From: Dermatophagoides farinae
Taxonomy: Eukaryota > Arthropoda > Arachnida > Sarcoptiformes > Pyroglyphidae
Reading direction: 5' to 3'
Length of the DNA stretch: 64,000 nt
NCBI RefSeq assembly: GCF_024713945.1
Contig: NC_134677.1
Span: forward strand, 9,066,001 to 9,130,000
In this document: positions 15,601-26,900 of the stretch, piece by piece
How the letters are laid out: each line of letters starts with the position of its first letter
How positions within the stretch are numbered: the stretch's first letter is position 1
Notes under the pieces: model-generated
Databases searched by the model: none
Told to the model about the DNA's origin: nothing
Seen by the model: only the letters and a program-made list of their open reading frames with translations
Position numbers and translations under genes: made by a program

Positions 15601-18241
15601 GTAAAATATTCAAAAAAAAGTTCAAAACTTAAACAATCCGGATGAATCGCGCATATGAATAGGAATTGAAAGAAACTTTTATATTAGGATTGATCATTAT
15701 TTTTTCAACAAAGATTTTTTTCAAAAAAAAAATTTTGAGCAATATGAATGAATGAATGAAAATAATGCAAAGTGTATTGCTGTTTCATTAATTTTTTGAT
15801 CCATATTTATCTGATTAAAAAAAGTCAATTTTTTAAAGAACTCGATCAATCAATAATTTGTGTTTCGTGATTTATAAAAATAGAAGGATGATGAATAAAC
15901 AATTTCATTTCGTCATTGAGCGATATCTTTTGGCCATCATCATTGTTTCCTAGTGCAATCCATAAAGATTGTTTATTTTCATTGGGAAAATGAATTCAAA
16001 AGCTAAAATGAAAAAGCAATGAAAATTGTGGTTAAAACAAAAAAAGAAAAGAAAAATCATCTAATCGGAATCAAATAGAAAAAATGAGAAAAAAGTCAAA
16101 TTCTCATCCAATATCCAGTAAATCACCATTGTATTATATCAACATCATTATTATTGTCAATGATGATGATCATCATCATCATCAGTGAGAAAATAATGGA
16201 ACAACAAAAAAGCAATAAACAATATAATAATCACTCGCTTTATGAATCGTTATTATTTCACAAGTTTTTTTTACGATTTAACACTATTGATATTGCTATA
16301 TTATATCATACACACACACATATAAATAAAAAGCTATTCCGGTACAATACAATACAATTGGTTGGTTTGACGAGACGAAAAAAAATGTTTTTCATTTCAT
16401 TTTTCGCTTCCTTTTCTTTTTTTGCTTTTTGAAAAGTTAAAAAAAATCTTTACCAATGAAAAAAACAACATAAAGATTTCTGAATGAATCTATTGATCGA
16501 ATAAAAAAAGTGAAAAGTTTCATTTTTTAAACATAAAATCAAGTTTCATTAGAGAAATTGTGTATGTGACAATTCATAATGATCATTGCACATCAATTTC
16601 CTCTATCTTTTTCACCCTTTTCCCTATGTTGTGATTTGGATTTCTCTGAATAAAATGATGAGATTAGAGATTTTTTTAAAAAAAATTCAATTAGTTTGAT
16701 CATAAGCGAGAAACATTTTCCCTTTTTTAAATTTCATCATCTATGATTATATCATCATCATCGTCATAATGGAGCAAAGGGAGCCAATAATTCGAATATA
16801 TTGCATTAAAAAACGAATTGAATCATCTAATGACATATTCGACAATTGACACATAACAATATAATCCTTATGATGATTGTTCCAATAAAGACGAATCTGG
16901 TGGTGGTGTTGTGGTAGATGGTGACAATCATTATTATCATCAAGATTGATAATGGATGATGATGGTGATGATAAAAAATAATGGTAACGATCATAACATA
17001 TCAAAGAATGACATATGATGAAATGGATCATTTCATTTTTGTTGTTGTTATTGCATGGCGGTAAAAGTCAAGAGTCATCATCATCATCATTATCTTAATC
17101 ACACATATTGGATTGATAGAAGATTTTCATTTTATCATTCATTGAGTAATTTAATACAACACATCCGTAAGTCCGTATGTCAATGATGATGATCATCATC
17201 AAGATCATTGTATCGAATAATGAATGATTCTAAGTAATAGATAGTTTTCACTTTTATTGTAAGGTTTTTCTGTCTGTTTGTTTTATATATCGTATATAGA
17301 AATTTAACCTCAAAATGAATAATGAAAAAAATTGTTAATCATAACAGTAGCCAGAGGATATGAAGCAAATTTTCTTTGAAATAAAAACTTACCATTTTCT
17401 TTTTGATGATCGGTGCCGGTGATGATGATGATTGTTGTTGTTGTTGTTGATGTTGGCTTGCAACAACAATATTTTTATTGTTTATCATCATTGGCGGCGA
17501 ACTAACGACTGTTGTTGCCGTAGATATAATGGATTTGCTTGATCCAGATTCCTGTGCTTGTGGCTGTTGTTGTATTGCACCACCATTATTATTGTTAATA
17601 TGTTTATGAATAATTTGTTTATTGTTGTTTTTTTCCTGCTATGAAACATGAAACAATGAATACTAGGTAAATTTAAATCATTACTAATGAATGCAGACAT
17701 TTACCGTATTGGAATGATGATGTAGATTCAACTTATTAATCTGCGGTGATGAAACAATGTTGTTGTTCAATATTGGCCTTTCCGTATATGTCTGATATGA
17801 TGTCGTTGAAGTAGTTGTTGGTGATGATGATGATAATTGAGAAGGTTGTGGTGACGATGATTTTGCATCATTTGTCGCCGTTGATGATGATAATGACGAA
17901 TAAATCTGTTGACCTTTTGTCGATGTTAATGTTAGATATGGTACACGTCCTTTTATCACTGGTACTTTTAATGGTATTCTCATTCGTGGTGCTGGCGATG
18001 AATTCGTCTGATACATCATTGTATGGCAGAACGTTGTTAAATTTGCCAATAATGTGATCATGATAACAACTGTGAAAAAATTATTTTTATTATTAAATTT
18101 TAATTCTCAAAAATGAATTTCATCAATAAATTGATAAGTTAATTTACCCGATGTTATCGTCGACATTTTTCCATTATCGTTGTTATTTTTATTTTTTCTA
18201 TGCATTATGGTTGATGATTTGTTGATAAGGTTGGCTGCCAT
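628..18241 (-). CDS. large secreted or membrane low-complexity protein (Ser/Asn/Gln/Pro/His-rich), six exons, one unresolved frame break
   Basis: I do not recognise the family. Exons read from splice signals on the minus strand: 18241-18148, 18069-17705, 17638-17393, 6768-6549, 6471 to about 5644, and 2508-628. The phases of the first five agree: donors GTAAAT, GTAAAT, GTAAGT and GTGAGA, and acceptors ending CAG or TAG. Two in-frame ATGs exist, at 18241 and 18166. From the second, the protein opens with a hydrophobic signal-like stretch (TSVVIMITLLANLTTFC). Exon 4 encodes the only non-repetitive segment (NRFPLNELVNVIAQAA..., QIPILLLRPEDIYKA). The rest is tracts of Asn, Gln, Pro, Ser and His. 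The last exon has PPPKPDAMKIIPAPKLDK, basic KAERPPIRI-type motifs and a 15-residue poly-Ser run. Within exon 5 the frame shifts between 6343 and 6212. The exon 5 to 6 donor (near 5643, GTGAAA) is weak. A structural or cuticle-type extracellular protein is a guess. Confidence 0.55.
2509..5643 (-). other. probable 3.1 kb intron of the 628-18241 gene
   Basis: The acceptor just upstream of 2508 is clear (CTCATCATAG before ACCCCTCC on the minus strand). The donor near 5643 is weak. The interval holds AT-rich sequence with GA-repeat tracts near 3045-3064, 3330-3354 and 3630-3649. ORFs here are repeat-driven and show no coding character. Confidence 0.45.
8053..8085. repeat. (GAATT)n pentanucleotide repeat
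   Basis: Six or more perfect GAATT units in tandem, inside the long intron. The same pentamer recurs in shorter form near 8685. Confidence 0.9.
12167..12197. repeat. (AC)n microsatellite
   Basis: About 15 AC units with one CG interruption, inside the long intron. A second AC run lies near 11953-11970. Confidence 0.9.
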
Positions 18242-19680
18242 TATGTAAATATGGCTATATGATGATCCTTTTGTGTGTGTGTGTGTTTGTAATTGTTGAT
18301 GGTTGCTTTCGAGGTGTTGTTGATCACGATTATTTTTTTTTCTACCGAATGGTGATGTTGTGACCGATATTCTGGAATTATTCGACCACCACCATTGAAA
18401 ATGGTCAACACTATTGATGTTTATGAAAGATAATTAAAGATATTTTGTTATGAAATTGTTTTAATTTCTTTTTTCTCTCGTCATACGGTCGTGATGTGAA
18501 TTGGAATTATGGAAAATTAATTTAGAATTTTTCCTGTGTGTGTGCGCGCGTTGTCCAAGATGCACGCAAACAGACAAGAAAGAAAAAGATGACTATTAAC
18601 CGGGTTCGATGTATGTGTGTGTGAATTACCCGATTGTTTGACGACAATTATGAAACTGGTAGTGTTGATGAGATTTCCACCATTTCTTTATGTTTTGTTT
18701 TTGTTGTTTATGTTGTTCATTTACAAATTCGTGTTGAGTTTTTTGTATTATCTTCGTGTTGTTTTGTGGTTAAAAATAATCACAAAATTTCCAGCACATT
18801 CATATTCGTGTGTTTATAACATAACAAAATAGACCAACGAATAATTTGTCATAACATAAACACACACACACACAGAAATGATGAAAAAGATGAACACAAA
18901 TTTCACTTTTCCAATATGAGGAAATGTTGATTATTGATTTGATAAAAAAAAATCAATCGATAATAAGATGTAGATTGAAATAATGAAAAAAATTTAAAAT
19001 GAAAAATAATGAAATTTAAATTCATTCATTTTGAATTTTCCTAAAAAAAACACATAAACGGATTTTCTTCTTTTTTTGCAAAATCACAAATCAATCAAAC
19101 AATGATGATGATGAATCATCATTCTTGATTGGAAATAATTTTATGGTGAAAAATCCGATTTCATCGAAAAATTGTGCAGATTGAATTATATGAACCAATA
19201 ATATTTAACCAGCCAAGTGGTTTTTTTTTCACCGGATGTATTATTTTATATACAGGTGTGTAGCTAATAAAGATGATGATGATGATGATGATAAAAAGAT
19301 CAAATCATAATGATGTCAATTTAACAAGAAGTTATGAATAAAACTTGTCACTTGATATATAATGGATCATAATCATAATGTATTCAGGTGTGTGTGTGTG
19401 TGCATTGTTGGCTGTCTGGTTGGTTGGTTGGTTTGTAGACACACACCTAGTAGATATAAAAATAAGATGACTGTTTTGTTATGTTCTCAAAATTTTCAGC
19501 ACGCGAATGATGATGATGAACTTTGATGTCATACATACACATACACATACACACCCACACACATTCAGAATCATTAACATCGACCATCGGTGAGTTACAT
19601 ATATTAAATATACCAACAGAACGAAATAAAAATGAAACGGATATGATGATAATATAATTGGATTTTCTGGATTGATAAAT

Positions 19681-19986
19681 TCAAACAATCATCTGAACGA
19701 TTCTTCTTCTGTGTCTGAAATGAAAAATAAAAAAATTAGTTTTATATATGGATGGATTTGAAAAGAAAAGATTCGAATTTTGTCTCTTCTCTGTTCCGTT
19801 TGTATCCGACTCTTCTATTATTCCGAGTTTTGCTTTCTGGATCAGATCTCTTCTTTTTTTTTCTTCCAAAGTAAGAAAAAGAAATGGCAATTCCCTATAC
19901 TCTTTGAAGATGTTGCCAATGTATCGTCTTGATTTCTTCTCATCCAACACAATTTGTTTTTTGTTTCTTTTCCCGACCATGATCAA
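19681..19986 (-). CDS. uncertain ORF or exon, Lys/Arg/Glu-rich
   Basis: A 101-codon minus-strand ORF whose residues 5-75 have a protein-like charged pattern (KSRRYIGNIFKEYRELPF, LEEKKRRDLIQKAKLGI), unlike the repeat-coded ORFs around it. A good splice acceptor (TTTTTCATTTCAG) lies inside its 3' part, near 19720 on the minus strand. The true transcript may therefore differ from the ORF. I do not recognise a family. It could be a lone exon, a small gene or a pseudogene fragment, or it could be chance. The overlapping plus-strand ORF is less protein-like. Confidence 0.25.
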   Translation of the reverse strand: MIMVGKRNKKQIVLDEKKSRRYIGNIFKEYRELPFLFLTLEEKKRRDLIQKAKLGIIEESDTNGTEKRQNSNLFFSNPSIYKTNFFIFHFRHRRRIVQMIV

Positions 19987-20904
19987 TGCGGGTATTCGTT
20001 TTTAATAGTGGTTGGTTGCGATATTCGGTAGAAAAAAAAGAACAAAGAAAAATCGCTTGACTCTCAATTTTGTTTTTTTTTCATTGCTTTCATTTGTTGT
20101 TGTTTTTTGTTGTTCAAAGATAATAAAAGAGAAATGAAAATTTTTTACAGAAAAAGAGCCAATCGGTTTGTCGAACTGTGTGTGTCGAATGAATCGAATG
20201 TTTTTTGATTTTCGGAGGCTATATCGACTCTATAGGTCAATACTAATACGATAACTATAGTAAACATTGCTAAATAAATTATCTCACCTTATCATATGCT
20301 TTCAACATCTTTTTTTTTCTCGTTGCGATAATTGTTTGTCATAGATTGTATGATGATAGAATTTCTTCTTTGATTCAAATCCAACTTGAATGGAAAGAAA
20401 AGAATGAAAGCAAAATAAAAATCATTGAAATTGATTTTCTCGCTTATGCAATCAATTCATTTGAATGCAACCTCATCAACATCATTCGGTATTACTATGA
20501 CGCTAAGGATGTGTGTAAACGAAGCTGAATTCCTGCTTATTTTCAGTACAAACCTAACAAGAAGTGTGTGTTGTGTGTGTGTGTCTACGGGAAAATGAAT
20601 CTGAAATCTTTGTAATAATCCATTCAATTTTTGTAAATTTCAAATGATATTAAAAAGGTTAGTCCAAATCCTCTTATGTGTGTTGATTTCATTTCTTGTT
20701 GTTGTTCAGCTCGAAGTGCGTTGCAATTTAAGAAGCCATTCATTGTATTGCAAAATTCAAATCATTGAATGAAGACCACCATGATGATGATGATGATGAT
20801 GATGGCTTTCGTCCATAAACACATGGTCATTAATAATCTCAAATTTCCAGTTAAAATAATATTGAATTTATGCAAAGTTTATGCAAGTTTGCAATGAATG
20901 AATC

Positions 20905-20976
20905 TCATGGCTGACCCCGGAAGCAAAACGCCGTGCATAGAAATCCACCGTCAGGCCCTTGACCCTCACCTCATCA
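20905..20976. other. isolated GC-rich islet
   Basis: About 70 bp at well over 50% GC inside sequence near 25-30% GC. Both strands are open through it. The plus strand reads a 32-codon ATG ORF beginning MADPGSKTPC, from the ATG near 20909 to TAA near 21004. The minus strand reads a sequence including VKGLTVDFYARRF. It could be an exon, a structured RNA or a small foreign fragment. No tRNA or known snRNA pattern was recognised. Confidence 0.4.
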
Positions 20977-23900
20977 CATTATACACATTCGATTTAAATC
21001 GATAATGATGATGCCATGATCAAATTCAAGTTTTCCTGTAAAATCAAATATCAACCAATTGCTTTATCATTGTAACGGAATTTGAATATGAAATTGAAAT
21101 TTAATTGAAAATTTTTTTCCCGAAGAAAAGTTATTATTAGCATTGTTATCATCATTTTAATTATCTGTCCGCACCTGAATTGAATGTTTATAGAACAAAC
21201 AAATGCAAATATACATTGTATTGTATATTCAATTCACTCATCTGGCATTTTAATCAATGATTGAATGGACATACAAATAAGACCAATAACCATCATCATC
21301 ATCATCATCATCATTTTGATTAGATCCATTGAATTAATCGATCAAATTTCAATTGATGATGACCTCGATTTCAATGATGATGATGATGTATTCTCGCTGT
21401 CTGGCAGATAGGTTGTTGTTTGTTGTTATTTATTGTTATTGTTTGTGTGTGTGTGTAGTTATGAAATAAATCAACAAAACAAAAACATCTAATCCTTGGA
21501 TTTTTTCTCTTTTTACCATTTGATGATATATAATTGATTTGGTTTGATCAATCATTTCATTCATCAAATGTGAATGTTTAATGTCAAGTTTATAAGGAAA
21601 AAAGAGCTGACCAATAGATGATTAAAATGTTTTCTCTTGTCTTTAAATCGAAAAAAAGAAAAAAAAGAAATCAATCTATGTCATTTGGATGAGTCAATAA
21701 TCTACTAATAACAATAAGAATCAATCGCAAATCATTTGGCAAATATTTTTATAAAGAAACAATCAATTTTTTTCTGTTTGGAAAATATAAGCTCTCCATT
21801 CACCAATATGCATCTGGAATTTTTGCATTTATTCAACAATAGAATTCTCATCATCATCATCATCCGAAAAAGTCAATCAAATGTCAATCAATTTGTTTGA
21901 TTATTATTTTTGAAATTTAAATTTTAAATTTTTTTTTGTTCATTTCGTTTCATCATCATCGTTGATCGAAAACAATGTATGACACCTTAATCGATAATTC
22001 CGAGATGATGATCAAGAAGAAAAAAAGAGAAAATGAAAAGACAGAAAACAGTGGAAAAGAAAGCCAGAAAAATTTGAATATGATTTCTTTTTGTTGTTGA
22101 TTATCTGTTGGAAAATATATTTGATGATGATTGGCTTCTATTTTTGGTCAATATTTCATTTATTCATTTGATTTGACGACTCAATTAGCACTTTGTTGTT
22201 CAAGTATATATCGGTCATCTGATAATAGTAATCATCATCATCATCATCAATGGACTTGGACTCAGCTGATGATTTTTTTTATTGCATGGTTGTTGTTTTA
22301 TTGTAATGTTTTTGATGCATGACATGCAGTGATCAAAAATAAAAAGGTCGATTTTTCGCCACTTTTATCTTGATAACTTCATAATTTGAAATATTGTTCA
22401 ACGCACATACGCCCAATATTGATCAAGATCATAACATCATCAACCTTTTCACAAATGTTATTGTTTTTTTTTCGTGAATTTCTCCTTTTTTTCGACACAA
22501 ACACAAAAGTAAAGTGACATTTAACACTTGGTGATTTTTTTTTTATTCTCCTTAAATGACAAGTATATTTGTGATTGTCATTTATTTAGAAATTTAATTT
22601 AATTTTTTTTCTTGGATTTAACACAATGGTGGTGGATGAATGATGATGACAATTTTATATTGTTTGTTTGTTTAGGGAAATTTTTCTGGAAAAAAACTTT
22701 TAGTAAAAAAAATGTTTACAACACACACAAACCGCCACACGAATGATATGATAATCAATTGTTCTGTTCGAATCGAATAAGAAAAAAAACCTCAGAATTC
22801 AGTCAAAGGAAAACAAAATTTCTCGCTTTTTGTTTGTTTGTATATGCGGCCCATCTTTTTGTTTACTAATTGAAAATAAGACATATATTTGTTTGTTTGT
22901 TTGCTTATCAATTTAACAGCTACTTATGAAATTTTTGATTTGGTTTTGTTTTCAATTTCGATTGTTTTTGCAGTTGGAAACTTTCATCTGGTTTCATTGA
23001 TTGATCATTGATTATGATGAATGGACACTAAACATCGTAGTGTTATCACAACCACCACAAATGCTCATCCAATAAGATAATCATGATTGAATAGAGAAAA
23101 AACATGAGGGATTTGAATGTATTAATCTTTTTACAAGACAATTAATACTAAATCCAAGACAATAGTTTGCTAACAACAACAAAAACAAATCAAAAAGAAA
23201 AAAAAAACTGCAAAACAATGACATCTTCACTATTTGAATCACGAAAATTGATTTTTATCACCAAAAAACAGTCAGACAAACAATAATGAATATAATTTCG
23301 GTCAAGATAAGTGTTTGAATTGAAGATTTTTGATTCGATTTGTTTTGACAATACAAAACAACATGCTATTTTACTTTCTTTACAATCCGGGTATTTAATA
23401 AAATCAGATATTTATTGATGCCGTATATTTGTTTTGTCATTTTTATTTCTTAACAATCAAACAAATCCGGATTTTTTTTACTCTCTGGATATACGTATAT
23501 TTATAAATACGTACATTTCCATCGAGCACATTCAAATCACAATCAAAATGATAATCAATTTGGTCAAATCGTTTGTGTGTTCGATTGCATCATTCATATT
23601 GAATACCATTGAATTGATCATTGTCTTGTTTTCACATTTCTTCCAATCTTAAATAAACAAACGGTCATATATGTGCCGAGTTCATTCAACAACAACAACA
23701 ACAACAACAACAATCATTAGAAATTCGAATTTATCGTCTTGTTTTTTTCTCACTTCTTGTTCATTGATGATGATGGCGAATATCCGGATATTGTTCACCG
23801 GGACAAACCCATATATCCATCCATCCATTTGGCTTCACAGACAAACAAACAAACAAACAAAAAAATTTTCCGATTTTGCTTTCATATTGACTTTTTACGT

Positions 23901-26900
23901 ACGACAAACAGAAAAAAAACATTATCGCCCAACATTTGTCCTTCAAGTCTAATGAAATGTCTCATGAATTCCATCATTATTTTTGAAACAAAAAATGAAA
24001 AAACAAAAAAAAAATTTCCGGAAAACTGTGAATACTTTTTTGTTTTATTTGTTTGAATAATTAAATTTGTCATTAAAAACAAAACAGAAACTGAAAAGAA
24101 TACTTTCTGATACGATTTGACAAATCATTATCGGTAATCTTTATCGTTGTTACCGGAACTTTCACAAAGTAATTTAATCACTGAATCAATTTCTTTTGGA
24201 CAAGAACATAAAAAAGCTTGCAGCTTAATAAATCGTAATTTCTTTTATCTTATTGTTTCAATTTGATTCGTTTGGAAACAAAACAAAATAAAATCCAATC
24301 ATTATCAATGATGATAATTGTGTCTGTATGTGTCGAACCATCTGAGATGGTCTCAACGCAAAGAAAAGGTCAAACGATTCGATGATCGATGGAATCGGTC
24401 ATGTCACTTGTTGCTGTTGTTTTCCCAAATATGATGAAACAAATTGAATCAAAAAGAAAAAAAATGAAAATGAAAATGAAAATGTGGAACACAACAACAA
24501 AAAATGCGAATCGAAATTTCGTAGTTTTTTTTTGGTAATAAATCTTCATCAAATATATTAAATGAAATAAGTGAAATGAAAGCAAGAAATTTGTTTTTGT
24601 TCATCAAAAAGAATGATGAATGACATTTTTCGTTTACATTTACATTTACATTTGTCTTTTTTTTTTTTTTTTTTGATTGTCCAAAATATGAACAGGAGAG
24701 AGATAGAGAGAAACTCATCAATCGTCCTACATGATATATAATTCTTGTATGTACAATTGACTTTGAATTTTCATATATTTTGACTTGTGTTTGTATTATG
24801 AATGAATTATATTCTCATGTTCTCATTTTTGTTATTTGAGTCTGTTGTTGTAGTCACCACTATTCGTAAAGTTCAATGACAAAAACGAACAAACCGTGAA
24901 CCAACTGATTAATATGGACATTGATGATGAGGTTTCAAAAAAAAACATTCAATTGATTTTTTTTGGTCACAAATATAACCAGATTAGCAATAGGATCATT
25001 GTTCAATTTAATCATTAATGATTGCATGAAAAATTTTCATCGATAAAAAATCAACCGATGTATGAACAGACGTCATTGGCAGTAGCAGTAAATTTTATTT
25101 TCATTTTTTACTGGCAATTTTTTGTTGGAAACTTTTTTAGAAAAGACAAAATTTCGCACCATTTCATTTGGTTTGAAAGGAAAAAAGAAAAAAAATTTAA
25201 ATTTGAAATTTTTCTTTCCTTATTCAAATCATTAAAACGATTATCATCAATTCGATAATGTGAATTTTCCAATGACTGAATGAATATTTTTCCGACGAAA
25301 AAAAGATTGATGACAACTTTTTGTTGTTGAAAACTTATGCCAATAGAATTCAAAAATGATGACGATGACGATGATTTAGTGAAAGTCAAGATATCTCTTT
25401 TTCTTTTCCCTTTTTTACCATTTACACATATTTTGCTTATTATTATAATCATCACCATTCGATTTGATAAAAAGGATAAATACATCGTATATAAATGGCG
25501 ATTTATGATGATGTGAATTATGTCTGATTTTTTTTCTAACAAACGGGTTTTCCCCTTTTATTCGCCAAAGCAATTGTGAAAAAAATTCATTTCAATCAAA
25601 CGGAGATTATGGCATTATTTTTTTTTATTAGGATCAATCGACTATCGATTAATAATCGTTGCACACATGACGTGCAACATTTTAATCACTGCAATCATCA
25701 TAGTATAGAATCGTAAATCATCAAATTCATCTTTTCATCTCAAAATACCGTTTTTGATTGAAAGAAAGAAATTCATTTTATTGTTTGTTCAACTTTGCCG
25801 TATCATCAAATCATCATCATCATCATCATTTTGTAATGTCACAGTCACACGTTTCATAGTCAGTGATCGGTCTAATAGGTCATTCTCATCATCATCACGA
25901 TGAAAATTCTATTGAAAAATTTCAATCAATTGGCCTTTTTTCCTGATTCAAAAGGATCATCACACACATCGATATATACGCGTGTGTGTGGTATGTCAAA
26001 TGGTCAAATATTTATTATTCGCTTGTTTGAATTAAAAATCGTTTGTTTGTTTGGTTGTGTGATTTTTCCCTATATGCTCTCGAATCGATTCACACCCATA
26101 CACACAAATAATCGATAAAAATTGATCAATTTATTTGCTGTTAATAATGATGAAATGAAATATTGGTTGAGCCAGCTGAATGTGATCCATAAAGATGATA
26201 TGAAAGAGAGGTAAACACACAGTAGTCATAACCTTTTTGGCTAAACAAAACAAAAAAAATCCTGATTATCATTGATGATGGCTATAACTTTCGATCATTT
26301 CTGTTATATCTGTTATATCTGTTATTGATGAACCAAATGTTATGTTATGAAAGATGAAAATTTCGTTGTTGTTGTGACCATAGAAATTGGTTAATATCTA
26401 TTATTTTTACATCCTATATGAATGGGTGATGATTATGTATGTTCGAATCGGATGATAATCGATTCGAACTCAACAACCAATTATTATTAGTACATAAATA
26501 TGTTTGGAATAAAAGGAAACCTCTTTGAAGATCAAAAATAAATTTTTTTCAATTTTCACAAAAAAATCTCATGAAAGTCGTTGGTTTTTTTTGAAGAAAA
26601 AATTTCTTAGATAATTCGTGACTCAACCACAACAACGACAAACGAAGAAGCAAATACCCAGATATTTCGATAGAGCAAAGCACCAGATACAAATAATTTT
26701 TTGTGTGTCTAGTGTGAATAATCATGATGATGAACGAATTTTCGTTGTTGTTGTTGTTGTAAATTATCAATCAATTGATGGATGGACAAATTTTCAATTT
26801 CATTCAAACATTGAAGAAAGCAAAAAATTTGCACCTTTTTTAAAAAGATTTTTCTTTTTCCATTTTAAAAATCTTATCACCGGTAGCAACCAACCAAACA

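Larger units (their letters stand above)
6769..17392 (-). other. 10.6 kb intron of the 628-18241 gene
   Basis: It lies between exon 3, which ends with a consensus GTAAGT donor at 17392, and exon 4, whose acceptor ACAG ends at 6769. Joining them keeps phase 0. The interval is nearly all AT-rich sequence with CAT/GAT, CA, GA, AAC and AAAC microsatellites. I saw no coding region, RNA gene or transposon inside. It is very long beside the 50-90 bp introns elsewhere in the window, so it could host regulatory elements. Confidence 0.5.

Noticed and set aside
25108-25542. 144-codon minus-strand ORF
   Set aside because: Ile/Ser/Phe-rich, with a Ser run from a GAT/GAC repeat. No recognisable protein pattern.
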